Numbered from the stretch's first letter, positions 34,601 through 43,655 are shown. The stretch is 64,000 nt of DNA from Methylocystis sp. Sn-Cys (GCF_016745395.1 NZ_JAERVJ010000003.1:62001-126000); one strand, 5' to 3'. Made by a program: numbers and translations. The notes: generated by a model from the letters alone, not told the origin.

Positions 34601-34889
34601 ATTCGGCGCCGACGTGCGCGTCGCCTACAGCGGCCCGGACGGCGTGGAGGCTGTGAAGGCGTTCGAGCCCGAGCTGGTCTTCCTCGATCTCGGCATGCCC
34701 GGCATGGACGGATATGAGACGGCGCGACGTATTCGCGCGCTGCCGAATAGCGCCCGCATCACGCTTGTCGCGCTGACGGGATGGGGGCAGGACCAGATAC
34801 GGGACCGCGCCAGGGAAGCAGGCTTCGACCGCCAGCTCACCAAGCCCGCGGGGCTCGACGCGCTGCAGGACTTGCTGGGGTCTCTGTGA
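31692..34889 (+). CDS. Multi-PAS/GAF hybrid sensor histidine kinase
   Basis: A cytosolic 1,065-residue hybrid kinase with no membrane helix. In order: PAS (about 30-110, CLAVDRSGVIVAINEKWARN), PAS/PAC (about 130-260, DISELVGRPFGDFTYPDDRA), GAF (about 275-430, IQETGCRLLAEYLRVERVFY), PAS (about 440-570), PAS (about 575-690), HisKA (His in LATLAHELRNPLAPIRN), HATPase (VRDSGVGIPPEMLPRVFDLF, GGLGIGLALVKSLLRLHGG) and a receiver (LVFLDLGMPGMDGYETARRI). It can read several internal cues. The ATG at 31692 (AAGGCACGG before it) is preferred to an upstream TTG. It diverges from the FixL/FixJ-like pair. Confidence 0.9.
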   Translation: MRQAGALDLIFQKNAVDKGVAIEAVLVPFLDLLPQECLAVDRSGVIVAINEKWARNATPTLLGAPVQIGCNLFEAFGASPQGSDGRRLLDGLEAIAGGAAGEITIEYLDGSGEEGQAFVVEAKHSPLTEGGAILTRSRHAASLACDAAVRDSEAQFRAMFERAGVGMAQGDLETGRLLRVNETLANMLGYDISELVGRPFGDFTYPDDRAGHWERLTRMKRGETAAYDAEKRCLRKDGTHFWARVTATSIRTPGKEKPSAVTVVQDISLQKQVEGALRKGEERQAFLLKCADALRQIADPRKIQETGCRLLAEYLRVERVFYADIEGEELVIRSSAGAGPCAGRTPIASLGEAALAAFQSGEAFATEDISRDERLSASEKERLRSTGVAALLCAVLTKQGQWVGALCAQHGAPRAWTPFEIALIQEVGERVWAACERARAQEALRESEFRLQLALSSGNIGIYEWRIESDELIWDDWLRKKWNLPAGAAVSYALFLQGVHAADRERVQDAVERSLDPESGGSLSLEYRLARPDQAERWIATTGAVFFENGRPIRMVGTAQDVTERKRAEAERQKFVSLAEQSMEFIGICSLEFEPLYINPAGARLVGLEREKAPHTPIQDYFFPEDRAFVFNEFHACLMRDDHANVEIRFRHFKTGEALWMLYNVFVLRDEAGARIGLATVSRDITARKRAEDALKAADRRKDEFLATLAHELRNPLAPIRNAVHILRHDVGETTKGKRDLTLLSMVDRQVEHLIRLVDDLLEVSRITRGKIELKKRRIDLGEVLRHAIETAQPMIDAGGHELKVELPSEPMELDADPVRLAQVFTNLLNNAAKYTEQGGIIELVAERRGREAAIAVRDSGVGIPPEMLPRVFDLFTQVDRSLGRAQGGLGIGLALVKSLLRLHGGTVEAHSDGLGRGSVFLVRLPIGTNQSSEAPMPATTGVEASGARRILVIDDDHDVADSLVMFLETFGADVRVAYSGPDGVEAVKAFEPELVFLDLGMPGMDGYETARRIRALPNSARITLVALTGWGQDQIRDRAREAGFDRQLTKPAGLDALQDLLGSL

Positions 34890-34926
34890 TGAGCCCGAGC
34901 GAAGGAAACTCCCGCGCGTTGCGTTG

Positions 34927-35061
34927 CTGCTCTGGATTCCCGCTTTCGCGGGAATGACACTCGGCGAGCTGCGTATTTTCGTCATTGCGAGGCGCAAAGC
35001 GACGAAGCAATCCAGGGCAGCCACGGCGGCCCTGGATTGCTTCGCTCCGCTCGCAATGACG
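34927..35061. repeat. Half copy of repeat A joined to repeat B
   Basis: A half unit of family A (CTCTGGATTCCCGCTTTCGC with GGGAATGACA, 34927-34959) is followed by a full family B palindrome (34980-35061). The pair occupies the whole gap between the hybrid kinase and the MEKHLA gene. Confidence 0.8.
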
Positions 35062-35080
35062 ATTCCCGAGGGTCAATCTC

Positions 35081-35563
35081 TCACAGAAAAGTCCATCGCG
35101 CGAAAGTCGCCGCCTGCCCGGCGGGATGGCCGGCGTTGTCCGTCACGTTCCAAATCGTGGCGTTGGCGATATGGAAGCGGCGGCCGGTCGCGCTGATGCG
35201 CACGCCCTCATAGCCGTGCACAAAGCCGTCGCGCGCGGCTTGCGCCAAAAACTGCTCGCGCGCTTCCCTGAGCGGCGCTTCTGCGGTCAGACGCGATGGC
35301 GTCGCGATCAGTTGCGCTGGGGTCATCTCCCACAGCGCCAGCGCGACGCGATTGCCGTAGTTGAGGATAGGGTCGTCCTCGGTCCCGTGCGAGACGACGA
35401 CGAAAGGCGCGGCGAGCAGGCGCTCGGCCTCCGCGTGGGCGTCGCCGCCGCGTGGCATGAGATCGCGGCCCGTGGCCTTGTGATAGGAATTGAGCAGATC
35501 AGCCGAATGCGAAATCCAGCGCTCCCAGAGCCCGGGCGGAAGTTCAGCGCGAAAGGTCGACAT
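35081..35563 (-). CDS. MEKHLA domain protein
   Basis: A 160-residue stand-alone MEKHLA domain, a PAS-related sensory fold named after a motif in plant HD-ZIP III proteins. Recognisable text includes HSADLLNSYHKATGRDLMPR, FVVVSHGTEDDPILNYGNRV, ALALWEMTPAQLIATPSRLT and the C-terminal FHIANATIWNVTDNAG. It has no output domain, so it must act through a partner. It lies downstream of no obvious partner on the same strand: the spoVR gene ends 24 bases upstream of its position on the same strand, so reading from prkA could continue into it only after passing its own start. Confidence 0.85.
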   Translation of the reverse strand: MSTFRAELPPGLWERWISHSADLLNSYHKATGRDLMPRGGDAHAEAERLLAAPFVVVSHGTEDDPILNYGNRVALALWEMTPAQLIATPSRLTAEAPLREAREQFLAQAARDGFVHGYEGVRISATGRRFHIANATIWNVTDNAGHPAGQAATFARWTFL

Positions 35564-35586
35564 TTTCCCTCGTGAGGGCGCGCGCC

Positions 35587-37104
35587 TTACTGGTCGGGCG
35601 ACGCCAGATGCGCCTTTAGCACTTCATTCGTCGTCGCGTCGACCTCTTCGAGCAGAACGTCATAGCCCCAGAGCAAAGTGAGATGGCGCAGGACCAGCGC
35701 GGCGTCGACGACGTCGAGCAGCTTGCCGGAAAACACGCGGTGATGCAGCACGAGCTTGCGGGAGCCCGCGAGATCGACGTCGACGACCTGAATATCCGGC
35801 GCGTGCCGGCCGACCTCATATTCGGCGGCGAGGCCGCGCCTCAGATCGTGATAGCCGCGCTCATTGTGAATCTTTTCCACTTTGAGCTTCGGCGCGTCTT
35901 CCTCGTCGACGATGTGGAACAGCCGCCATTTGCGCATCAAATGCGGGCTGAGGAATTGCGCGATGAAGCTGTCGTCGCGGTAATTGGCCCAGACCTCCTT
36001 GAGCACCGCCATCTCATCCTTGCGACCGGCAATCTCGGGGAACCACAGCCGATCCTCTTCGGTGGGCTCGCGCACGATGCGCGCAATATCGCACATCATG
36101 TCGAAGCCGAGCGCGTAAGGATTGACCCCACTATAGGAGGGATCATGCGCCGTCGGCTGTCGAATGGCGTTGCTGTGGGAATGGATGAATTCGAGGAAGC
36201 TGCCGTCGCTGATCTGCCCCTTCTCGTGCAGCCGGTTCATGATGCGGTAATGGCAATAGGTCGCGCAGCCTTCGTTCATGACCTTGGTTTGTTGCTGCGG
36301 ATAGAAATATTGAGCGATGAGGCGCACGATGCGCAGCACCTCGCGCTGCCAGGGTTGCAGCCTGGGAGCGGTCTTTTCGAGGAAATAAAGGACGTTCTCC
36401 TGCGGGAGACGCAAGAGCGCGCGTTGGTGGTCGATGCTCTTTTTTGTCTTCTCGGCGCCGCGCGGCACGGTGCGCCAGAGATCGTCGTACAACCGCTCGT
36501 GCTCCTCGCGGCGGTCGCGGTCGCGCCTTTCTTCGTCTGAAAGACTAATCGGCCGCTTGCGCGGATAGCGATCGACGCCTTGCGGCGCAAGCGCATGGGC
36601 GGAGTCGAGGAGCCGCTCGACTTCCAGCTCGCCATAGCGCTCTTCGCAGGCTGCAATATAGTTCTTGGCGTAGGCGAGATAATCGAGAATGCCGGAGGCG
36701 TCCGTCCATTGGCGGAACTGGTAGTTGTTTTTGAAGAAGTGATTGTGGCCGAAGGCGGCGTGAGCGATCACCAGCGCCTGCATGGTGGCGCTGTTTTCCT
36801 CCATCACATAACTGATGCAAGGATTGGCGTTGATGACGATCTCATAGGCGAGCCCTTGCAGGCCGGCGCGATAAACCCCTTCATATTGAGCGAAGCGCTT
36901 GCCGAACGACCAATGCCGGTAGAGCAGCGGCATGCCGGTCGATGAATAGGCGTCGAGCATTTGCTCGGCCGTGATCACCTCGATCTGATTGGGGAAAGTA
37001 TCGAGGCCGAGCTCGCCCTTGCCGACGACTTCGACGGCGTCGTGAATGTGCTGGAGCGTCTCGAAGCTCCAGTCCTTGCCTGTGAAGAGAAGCGCATCGC
37101 TCAT
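35587..37104 (-). CDS. SpoVR family protein (YcgB-like)
   Basis: A 505-residue SpoVR/YcgB protein, third gene of the prkA-yeaH-ycgB set. The family signature is throughout: LFTGKDWSFETLQHIHDAVE, LDTFPNQIEVITAEQMLDAY, PLLYRHWSFGKRFAQYE, NPCISYVMEENSATMQALVI and KVMNEGCATYCHYRIMNRLH, with many conserved His. The biochemical function is unknown, but in Enterobacteria the three genes rise together in stationary phase and starvation. The start overlaps the yeaH stop by four bases. Length is that of the family. Confidence 0.92.
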   Translation of the reverse strand: MSDALLFTGKDWSFETLQHIHDAVEVVGKGELGLDTFPNQIEVITAEQMLDAYSSTGMPLLYRHWSFGKRFAQYEGVYRAGLQGLAYEIVINANPCISYVMEENSATMQALVIAHAAFGHNHFFKNNYQFRQWTDASGILDYLAYAKNYIAACEERYGELEVERLLDSAHALAPQGVDRYPRKRPISLSDEERRDRDRREEHERLYDDLWRTVPRGAEKTKKSIDHQRALLRLPQENVLYFLEKTAPRLQPWQREVLRIVRLIAQYFYPQQQTKVMNEGCATYCHYRIMNRLHEKGQISDGSFLEFIHSHSNAIRQPTAHDPSYSGVNPYALGFDMMCDIARIVREPTEEDRLWFPEIAGRKDEMAVLKEVWANYRDDSFIAQFLSPHLMRKWRLFHIVDEEDAPKLKVEKIHNERGYHDLRRGLAAEYEVGRHAPDIQVVDVDLAGSRKLVLHHRVFSGKLLDVVDAALVLRHLTLLWGYDVLLEEVDATTNEVLKAHLASPDQ

Positions 37105-38405
37105 GTGGCGGGCTCCGCGCGCGCGCCTTCGCGGCGTTGGAACAGCTCGCGAAACACGGGGTAGATATGTTCGCGGCGCGAGACGCGGCGCATCTGGAAA
37201 TTGCGCTCGCTCGTCGCGAGCGGCGCATAGGCGTTCCACAGCGAGCTGCCGCCCACATAGGAGAGGGGAGAGCCCTCATGCGAGTTCGCGACTTCGAGAT
37301 AGGCGAAATATTGGCAGAGCGGCAGAATCTTGTCCTGCAGCAGCTCACGCGTGCGCTGATTGTCGCTCATCATATTGTCGCCGTCCGACGCCTGCGCGCC
37401 GTAGATGTTCCAATTGGCCGGATCGAAACGGTCGGTGATGATGCGGTCCATCTCCGCGAGCGCCGACGACACAATCGTGCCGCCGGTCTCGGTCGACCGG
37501 AAGAATGTCTCCTCGTCGACCTCCTGTGCTTCGTCGGTATGTCTGATGAAGACGATCTCGACCCGCTCATAGCGGCGCGTGAGAAACACATGCAGCAGCA
37601 TGAAGAAGCGCTTGGCGAGATCCTTCATATGCTCCGTCATCGAGCCGGAGACGTCCATGAGGCAGAACATCACCGCCTGCGCCACCGGCTTGGGAAAGCG
37701 CTCGAAATGGCGGTAGCGTAGATCGACGGGGTCCAAAAAGGGAATGCGCATCCGCCGCGCGCGCACGGCGCGCAATCTTTCGTCCATGACGTCGAGCGAG
37801 TCGCTTTCCTTTGCCCCGGCAATCTCCTCTTCGAGCTGTTCGACCGTCGCGCGCGGCGGCCGACCCATGGCGATGCGCCTCGCGAGCGACATTCGCATGG
37901 TGCGGCCAAGCGCGAGATTGGCCGGCGTGCCGCTCGTCGAATAGCCGGCGCGGCGCGAGCCGAGCTTCTGCGCGTCGACAAGACCGCGCTTGGCGAAATC
38001 CGGCAGCTCCAGATCGTCGAGAAAGATGCTGAGGAATTCCTCGCGCGTGAGCACGAATCTGAAGGCGTCCTCCTGGCCGTTGCCGCGCCCCGGCTCCGAG
38101 CCCCCGCCGCCGCCTTCGCCTGTCGGCCGGTCGATGAGGTCGCCTTCGATATATTCGCGGTTTCCCGGCAGGATATAGTCGCGGCGTTCGCCGCGCGTAT
38201 GCCGGAACATCGGCTCGCGCGCGCCGTCCGCCGGCACGGTCACTTCCTGCGCGTTTTCCAGATCTTCGATTGCGCGTTCGCGGCTGGCTTCACGAACCGC
38301 GCGCTCGACTGTGTCTCGGACACGGCGAAGAAAACGCTGACGGTTCGAGAAGCTTTTGCCCCCTGGATTGAGCCGGCGATCGACGATGCGCATCTCTTCC
38401 TTCAC
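37101..38405 (-). CDS. DUF444 (YeaH/YhbH) family protein
   Basis: A 434-residue DUF444 protein, middle gene of the PrkA set. The N-terminal part is charged and starts IVDRRLNPGGKSFSNRQRFL. The C-terminal half is von Willebrand A-like with the metal-site text FCLMDVSGSMTEHMKDLAKR and VEIVFIRHTDEAQEVDEETF followed by GGTIVSSALAEMDRII. Such proteins are thought to be a substrate or scaffold of PrkA kinase. It overlaps the spoVR gene by four bases and starts 33 bases after prkA ends. Confidence 0.92.
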   Translation of the reverse strand: MKEEMRIVDRRLNPGGKSFSNRQRFLRRVRDTVERAVREASRERAIEDLENAQEVTVPADGAREPMFRHTRGERRDYILPGNREYIEGDLIDRPTGEGGGGGSEPGRGNGQEDAFRFVLTREEFLSIFLDDLELPDFAKRGLVDAQKLGSRRAGYSTSGTPANLALGRTMRMSLARRIAMGRPPRATVEQLEEEIAGAKESDSLDVMDERLRAVRARRMRIPFLDPVDLRYRHFERFPKPVAQAVMFCLMDVSGSMTEHMKDLAKRFFMLLHVFLTRRYERVEIVFIRHTDEAQEVDEETFFRSTETGGTIVSSALAEMDRIITDRFDPANWNIYGAQASDGDNMMSDNQRTRELLQDKILPLCQYFAYLEVANSHEGSPLSYVGGSSLWNAYAPLATSERNFQMRRVSRREHIYPVFRELFQRREGARAEPAT

Positions 38406-38438
38406 GATCCTTGCAAGCGCGTCGCCGGCAAAACCCTA

Positions 38439-40382
38439 TCAGCCTGCCTGCTTCACGCGCATGTACCATTCCACCAGGCGCCGCACCTGCCGCTCGGTGT
38501 AGCCGCGAGCGACCATGCGGCTAACAAACTCTGTATGCTTGCTTTCTGTTTCGTTGTCTTTCTTCGTTCCGAAACTGATGACCGGCAAAAGGTCTTCCAC
38601 TTGGGAGAACATTCTCTTTTCGATCACGTCGCGGATCTTTTCGTAACTCGCCCAGGACGGGTTGCGCCCCTTGTTCGAGGCGCGCCAGCGCAGCGCGAAT
38701 TTGACCACCTCGTTGCGGAAGTCCTTGGGATTGGCGATGCCGGCCGGCTTTTCGATTTTTGTTAGTTCCTGATTCAACAGCTCGCGGTCGAGCATCTGTC
38801 CGGTGTCGGGATCCTTGAAATCCAGGTCCTCAATCCAAGCGTCTGCATAATCGATGTAGCGGTCGAAAAGATTCTGGCCATAGTCCTGATAAGATTCGAG
38901 ATATGCTTTTTGAATTTCCTTGCCGATAAATTCCGCGTAGCGCGGTGCAAGTTCGCCTTTAATGAACTCAATATACCGCTTCTCCGTCTCGGCGGGAAGC
39001 TGTTCGCGCCGCAGCGCCTGCTCCAGCACATACATGAGATGAACGGGATCAGCCGCAACCTCGACAGTATCGTGGTTGAAGGTCGCCGCGAGCACCTTGA
39101 AGGCGAAGCGCGTCGAAAGCCCGGTCATGCCTTCGTCGACGCCCGCCGCTTCCCGATATTCCAGAATGCTGCGCGCGCGCGGGTCCACCTCGCGCAGGCT
39201 CTCGCCGTCATAGACGCGCATCTTCGAGAAGAGGTTGGAGTTCTCGTGCGGGCTCAGGCGCGACAGCACGATGAAGCGCGCCAGCATCTCCAGCGTGTTG
39301 GGCGCGCAGGCGGCGTTCGCCAGCTCGGATTCGCGCAGCAGCTTCTCATAGATGCGCTGCTCCTCGGTCACGCGCAGGCAATAGGGCACTTTGATGACGT
39401 AGATGCGGTCGATGAAGGCTTCATTGTTGCGGTTGGATTTGAAGCTTTGCCACTCGGCCTCGTTCGAATGGGCGAGGACGATGCCCGAGAACGGGATCGC
39501 GCCGATGTTCTCCGTGCCGATGTAATTGCCCTCCTGCGTCGCGGTGAGCAGGGGGTGCAGCATCTTGATGGGCGCCTTGAACATCTCGACGAATTCGAGA
39601 AGGCCCTGATTGGCGCGGTTCAGGCCGCCGGAATAATTATAGGCGTCCGGATCGGCCTGCGCATGCGCCTCGAGCTTGCGAATATCCACCTTGCCGACAA
39701 GCGAGGAGATGTCCTGATTATTCTCGTCCCCTGGCTCTGTCTTGGCGATTGCGATCTGGCGCAGGCGCGAGGGCGCGAGCTTGGCGACGGTGAAGCGCGT
39801 GATGTCGCCATTGAATTCATCGAGCCGCTTCAGGCACCAGGGGCTCATGATCGAGCCGAGGCGCCGCCGCGGGATGCCGTAACGCTCTTCGAGGAGGGGG
39901 CCGGCTTCGGCGGGATCGAAAAGCGACAGCGGGCTCTCGAAGACCGGGCTGAGCTCGGAGCCCGCCTTCAGCACATAGATCGGGTTGGCTTCCATCAGCG
40001 CCTTGAGGCGCTCGGCGAGCGACGACTTGCCGCCGCCGACGGGCCCGAGCAGATAGAGGATTTGCTTGCGCTCCTCCAGCCCCTGCGCCGCATGGCGGAA
40101 GAAGCTGACGATGCGTTCGATCGTCTCTTCCATGCCGTAGAATTCGGCGAAGGCCGGATAGACCCGAATGGTGCGGTTCATGAAAATCCGGCCGAGACGC
40201 GGGTCTCTCGACGTATCGACGAGCTCGGGCTCGCCGATGGCGGCCAGGATACGCTCGGCGGCGCTCGCGTAGGTCTTTGGATTGCCCCGGCAAAGCTGGA
40301 GATAGGACTCGAGCGACATCTCTGCCGCCTGACGTTCTCTATAGAAGTGAACGAAATCTGCGAAGACGTCGGTGTTCGCCAT
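38439..40382 (-). CDS. prkA: PrkA serine protein kinase
   Basis: A 647-residue protein with an AAA-type N-terminal domain and a C-terminal kinase-like part. The P-loop is LLGPVGGGKSSLAERLKAL (about residue 110), with RRRLGSIMSPWCLKRLDEFN and GLLEFVEMFKAPIKMLHPLL as further family blocks, and IPFSGIVLAHSNEAEWQSFK. Close relatives have been reported both as protein kinases and, in Bacillus, as an AAA protease, so the activity is not settled. It leads the prkA-yeaH-spoVR operon, typically used in starvation and stationary phase. No EcfG promoter was seen upstream. Confidence 0.94.
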   Translation of the reverse strand: MANTDVFADFVHFYRERQAAEMSLESYLQLCRGNPKTYASAAERILAAIGEPELVDTSRDPRLGRIFMNRTIRVYPAFAEFYGMEETIERIVSFFRHAAQGLEERKQILYLLGPVGGGKSSLAERLKALMEANPIYVLKAGSELSPVFESPLSLFDPAEAGPLLEERYGIPRRRLGSIMSPWCLKRLDEFNGDITRFTVAKLAPSRLRQIAIAKTEPGDENNQDISSLVGKVDIRKLEAHAQADPDAYNYSGGLNRANQGLLEFVEMFKAPIKMLHPLLTATQEGNYIGTENIGAIPFSGIVLAHSNEAEWQSFKSNRNNEAFIDRIYVIKVPYCLRVTEEQRIYEKLLRESELANAACAPNTLEMLARFIVLSRLSPHENSNLFSKMRVYDGESLREVDPRARSILEYREAAGVDEGMTGLSTRFAFKVLAATFNHDTVEVAADPVHLMYVLEQALRREQLPAETEKRYIEFIKGELAPRYAEFIGKEIQKAYLESYQDYGQNLFDRYIDYADAWIEDLDFKDPDTGQMLDRELLNQELTKIEKPAGIANPKDFRNEVVKFALRWRASNKGRNPSWASYEKIRDVIEKRMFSQVEDLLPVISFGTKKDNETESKHTEFVSRMVARGYTERQVRRLVEWYMRVKQAG

Positions 40383-40678
40383 AGATGGGCCCCCTGAGCA
40401 TGGACGCGGGATGATGCGCGTTCCAACAGAAGGTACCTGAGCAAGCTGGCGCTGATTTCAATATGAGACAGAGCGATAAGACATGAGGGCGCCAGTCTCT
40501 TGGCGCAGCGCCCGGCGGTTGGGCGGGATGGGTCTATCGTTGTCGAATGAGGCTATGTGACTGTTTGGGCAGCGCCGCCCGTGGCCCGCGCGCGCCTTTC
40601 GCCTAGGTTTAAGGCTCCCAAAAGCTCTGCAAGATCGTTTGACTGCGGCCCGGCGCTCGAGCCGGGCCGCGAAGTGGC
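40383..40678. other. Gene-free gap with a GC hairpin
   Basis: About 300 bases between prkA and the small lipoprotein gene. No gene is seen. Near 40653-40678 lies the perfect inverted repeat GCGGCCCGGC-GCTCGA-GCCGGGCCGC, just after the lipoprotein stop on the minus strand; it lacks a T run but may act as its transcript end. Confidence 0.5.
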
Positions 40679-40966
40679 TCAGTAGTAGTAGCGCGGACGG
40701 CGGTAATAACGCCGCGGCTGGGGCGCCGTGGCCGCGCCGACGAGCGCGCCGCCGGCCGCGCCGATGGCCGCGCCGGCGAGCGTCGGACCAGCCATGCCGC
40801 CCGAGGCCAGCGCGCCAATGCCCGCGCCGCCCAGACCGCCGATGAGACCGCCGCCGAGCGCGCGTTCGCCGGGGGTATAGCAGCCATAGAGCGGCAGGGC
40901 CCCCATCAGGACGGCGGCGACGAGAAAAGCCTTCTTGGCCGGGGGGCGGAGAGCGATGTTTTGCAT
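40679..40966 (-). CDS. Small glycine-zipper lipoprotein
   Basis: A 95-residue protein with a lipoprotein signal (AFLVAAVLMGALPLYGC, lipid-attaching Cys near residue 29). A glycine-zipper stretch follows (GGGLIGGLGGAGIGALASGG, then AGAAIGAAGGALVGAA) and a Tyr/Arg-rich tail (RRYYRRPRYYY). Glycine zippers of this kind occur in outer-membrane lipoproteins and in stress-induced envelope proteins of Rhizobiales. It is a single-gene unit. No precise function is known. Confidence 0.78.
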   Translation of the reverse strand: MQNIALRPPAKKAFLVAAVLMGALPLYGCYTPGERALGGGLIGGLGGAGIGALASGGMAGPTLAGAAIGAAGGALVGAATAPQPRRYYRRPRYYY

Positions 40967-41083
40967 TGGAAGACCTTTTTTAGGATCGTTGGACGATTCG
41001 CCTCCGGCGAGGCGGCGCCTTCAGCGTAGCCCCTAAAAAACCGACGTTTACGCCATTACGATGGCGGGAATCCGGTCTCAGTC

Positions 41084-41962
41084 CTACCGGTCTTCCGCTT
41101 CCTTGAGAACCTGGAGAAGATAGGCGCCGTAGCCGCTCTTTAAGAGGCGCGCGGCGGCTTCGCGCATCTCCTGCGCGCCGATCCAGCCGTTTTGGAAGGC
41201 GATCTCCTCCAGGCAGGCGATCCGTTGGCCCTGCCGTTGTTCGACCGCCTGCACATATTGCGCAGCTTCGAGCAGGGAGGCGGGCGTGCCGGTATCCAGC
41301 CAGGCGAAGCCGCGGCCCAGTCGCTCCACATTCAGCGCGCCGGCGTCGAGATAGACGCGGTTGAGATCGGTGATCTCCAATTCCCCGCGCGCCGAGGGTT
41401 TCAGCGAGGCGGCATATTCCGGCGCGCGTCGGTCGTAAAAATAAAGCCCGGTCACCGCCCAGTTGGATTTCGGCGTCGCGGGCTTTTCCTCGAGCGACGC
41501 GGCTTTCTTGTCGGGCCCGAACTCGACCACGCCATAGCGCTCGGGGTCCTTCACATGATAGGCGAAGACCGTCGCGCCGTCCTTGCGCGCCGCCGCGGCG
41601 GCGAGCGTATTCGTCAGGCCGTGGCCATAAAAAATATTGTCGCCGAGGACGAGCGCGGAATTATGTCCCTCCACGAAGGGCGCGCCAATCGTATAGGCCT
41701 GAGCGAGCCCCTCCGGACGCGGCTGCTCGGCGTAAGATAAAGCGACGCCCCATTGTGCGCCCGAGCCAAGCAGGCGCTTGAACGCAGGAAGATCCTCCGG
41801 CGTCGAAATCACCAATATGTCGCGCGCGCCAGCGAGCATGAGCACCGAGAGCGGATAATAGACCATCGGCTTGTCGTAGACAGGCAGCAATTGCTTCGAC
41901 GCCGCCAGCGTCATGGGATGGAGTCTGGTGCCGGAGCCCCCGGCAAGAACGATTCCGCGCAT
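41084..41962 (-). CDS. rfbA: Glucose-1-phosphate thymidylyltransferase
   Basis: Makes dTDP-glucose from dTTP and glucose 1-phosphate, the first step to dTDP-sugars. The 292-residue protein has the nucleotide-binding [53 protein letters not shown] and the late [11 protein letters not shown] and [16 protein letters not shown] blocks. The ATG at 41962 is placed on MRGIVLAGG; an upstream in-frame start adds 14 residues without support. It is the last gene of rfbB-rfbC-rfbA. Confidence 0.95.
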   Translation of the reverse strand: MRGIVLAGGSGTRLHPMTLAASKQLLPVYDKPMVYYPLSVLMLAGARDILVISTPEDLPAFKRLLGSGAQWGVALSYAEQPRPEGLAQAYTIGAPFVEGHNSALVLGDNIFYGHGLTNTLAAAAARKDGATVFAYHVKDPERYGVVEFGPDKKAASLEEKPATPKSNWAVTGLYFYDRRAPEYAASLKPSARGELEITDLNRVYLDAGALNVERLGRGFAWLDTGTPASLLEAAQYVQAVEQRQGQRIACLEEIAFQNGWIGAQEMREAAARLLKSGYGAYLLQVLKEAEDR

Positions 41963-42004
41963 GGCGCCCCTCAAAATTGTTGGAACCGGCCGAAAACTAG
42001 CCAC

Positions 42005-42559
42005 TTACTCGAAAGCGTCCGTAAGATCGCGCAGACGCGGCCATTGCTTATCTTTTTCGGAAAGAAGGGCGCCGCCCGGCGGCAATGGCCACTCTATGCC
42101 GAGATCCGGATCATCATAGGCGAGACCGCGATCATTCGCAGCCGAATAGAGCGCCGTGACCTTGTATTGCACCTCGGTATCCGGCTCCAATGTGACAAAG
42201 CCATGGGCGAATCCGACCGGCACGAAAAGCTGTCGCCAATTTTCCGCGGAGAGTTCGACGGCGACATGCTTGCCGAAGGTCGGGGATGAGCGGCGGATGT
42301 CCACCGCGACATCGAGGATGCGGCCGCGCGTGACGCGGATCAGCTTGTCTTGCGCGAAAGGCGGCGTCTGGAAATGCAAGCCGCGCAGCGTGCCAACAGG
42401 GGCGGAGAAGGAGTGGTTGTCCTGAACGAAGGCGTAGTTCAGACCGGCTTTTTCCCACTCCGATTGCTTGTAAACTTCAGAGAAGAAGCCGCGCGCGTCG
42501 CCATGCTTTTTCGGCGTGACGATGATGACGGCGGGAATGTCGGTGACCTGAAATTGCAT
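42005..42559 (-). CDS. rfbC: dTDP-4-dehydrorhamnose 3,5-epimerase
   Basis: Epimerises dTDP-4-keto-6-deoxyglucose at C3 and C5 to the rhamnose configuration. The 184-residue cupin-fold protein has VTPKKHGDARGFFSEVYKQS, the catalytic His in GTLRGLHFQTPPFAQDKLIR, the PVGFAHGFVTLEP block and the Tyr of KVTALYSAANDRGLAYDDPD. Start ATG 42559 matches the family. It lies between rfbB and rfbA. No rfbD (the final reductase) is in the window, so dTDP-rhamnose synthesis is incomplete here. Confidence 0.95.
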   Translation of the reverse strand: MQFQVTDIPAVIIVTPKKHGDARGFFSEVYKQSEWEKAGLNYAFVQDNHSFSAPVGTLRGLHFQTPPFAQDKLIRVTRGRILDVAVDIRRSSPTFGKHVAVELSAENWRQLFVPVGFAHGFVTLEPDTEVQYKVTALYSAANDRGLAYDDPDLGIEWPLPPGGALLSEKDKQWPRLRDLTDAFE

Positions 42560-42602
42560 CGCTCTCTCGATTGGTCTGAAAGACGGGAAGATGGGCGTTC
42601 CG

Positions 42603-43655
42603 CTAAGCTGTGAGGCCGAGCCGCTCGCCCCGATATTTGCCGGAGCGTATCGCCTGCCACCAGGATGGATTGTCCAGATACCACTGCACGGTTTTGCGTA
42701 GGCCGGTCTCGAACGTCTCGGTCGGACGCCACCCAAGCTCGCGCTCGATCTTCGAGCAGTCGATGGCGTAGCGAAGGTCGTGTCCGGGACGATCCGTCAC
42801 GAATGTGATAAGATTGCGGTAGGAGCCATTGCCGCTCGGCCGCAGCTCGTCGAGAATGTCGCAGATGGCGTTGACCACCTCGATGTTGGTTCGCTCATTG
42901 CGTCCGCCGACGTTGTACGACTCGCCGACGGCGCCTTTGCGCGCGACCAGCATCAGCGCCGCGGCGTGGTCCTCGACGAAGAGCCAGTCGCGGATATTTT
43001 CTCCGCGTCCATAGACAGGAAGCGGCTTTCCCTCGATTGCGTTGAGGATGGTCAGTGGAATGAGTTTTTCAGGGAAATGATAGGGGCCATAATTATTGGA
43101 GCAGTTGGTGACGATTGTCGGCAGGCCATAAGTCTCGCGCCAAGCGCGGACAAGGTGATCGGAGCCCGCTTTCGACGCCGAATAAGGCGAATTTGGCGCG
43201 TAGGGCGTATCCTCCCGGAAAAAACCTTCCTTGCCCAGGGCGCCGAATACTTCGTCCGTTGAAATATGCATGAAGCGAAAAGCCGCAGATTTCTCCTTGG
43301 GGAGACTGCGCCAATAATCCAGCGCCGCGGCGAGCATTGTGAATGTGCCGACGACATTCGTCTCGATGAAGGCCGCGGGACCGTCGATAGAGCGGTCGAC
43401 ATGGCTCTCGGCGGCGAGATGCATCACGACATCCGGTTGAAATTCCGCCAACGACTGCGCAACTTGGGCGCGGTCGCAAATATCCGCGTGGCGGAACGAA
43501 TATCTTGGATCATCCGCAATTGGCGCCAGGGAATCGAGATTCCCCGCATAGGTCAATTTGTCGAAAACGAGAATCTCGTCGGATGTCTGCGAAATGAATC
43601 GTCTTGCGACCGCCGAGCCAATGAAGCCGGCTCCGCCGGTGATGAGCACGCGCAT
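42603..43655 (-). CDS. rfbB: dTDP-glucose 4,6-dehydratase
   Basis: Converts dTDP-glucose to dTDP-4-keto-6-deoxyglucose with bound NAD. The 350-residue SDR enzyme shows the nucleotide motif [32 protein letters not shown], the catalytic threonine-aspartate-glutamate in [26 protein letters not shown] (Tyr-x3-Lys) and [29 protein letters not shown] and [12 protein letters not shown]. It is the first gene of the unit. Length and motifs are complete. Confidence 0.95.
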   Translation of the reverse strand: MRVLITGGAGFIGSAVARRFISQTSDEILVFDKLTYAGNLDSLAPIADDPRYSFRHADICDRAQVAQSLAEFQPDVVMHLAAESHVDRSIDGPAAFIETNVVGTFTMLAAALDYWRSLPKEKSAAFRFMHISTDEVFGALGKEGFFREDTPYAPNSPYSASKAGSDHLVRAWRETYGLPTIVTNCSNNYGPYHFPEKLIPLTILNAIEGKPLPVYGRGENIRDWLFVEDHAAALMLVARKGAVGESYNVGGRNERTNIEVVNAICDILDELRPSGNGSYRNLITFVTDRPGHDLRYAIDCSKIERELGWRPTETFETGLRKTVQWYLDNPSWWQAIRSGKYRGERLGLTA

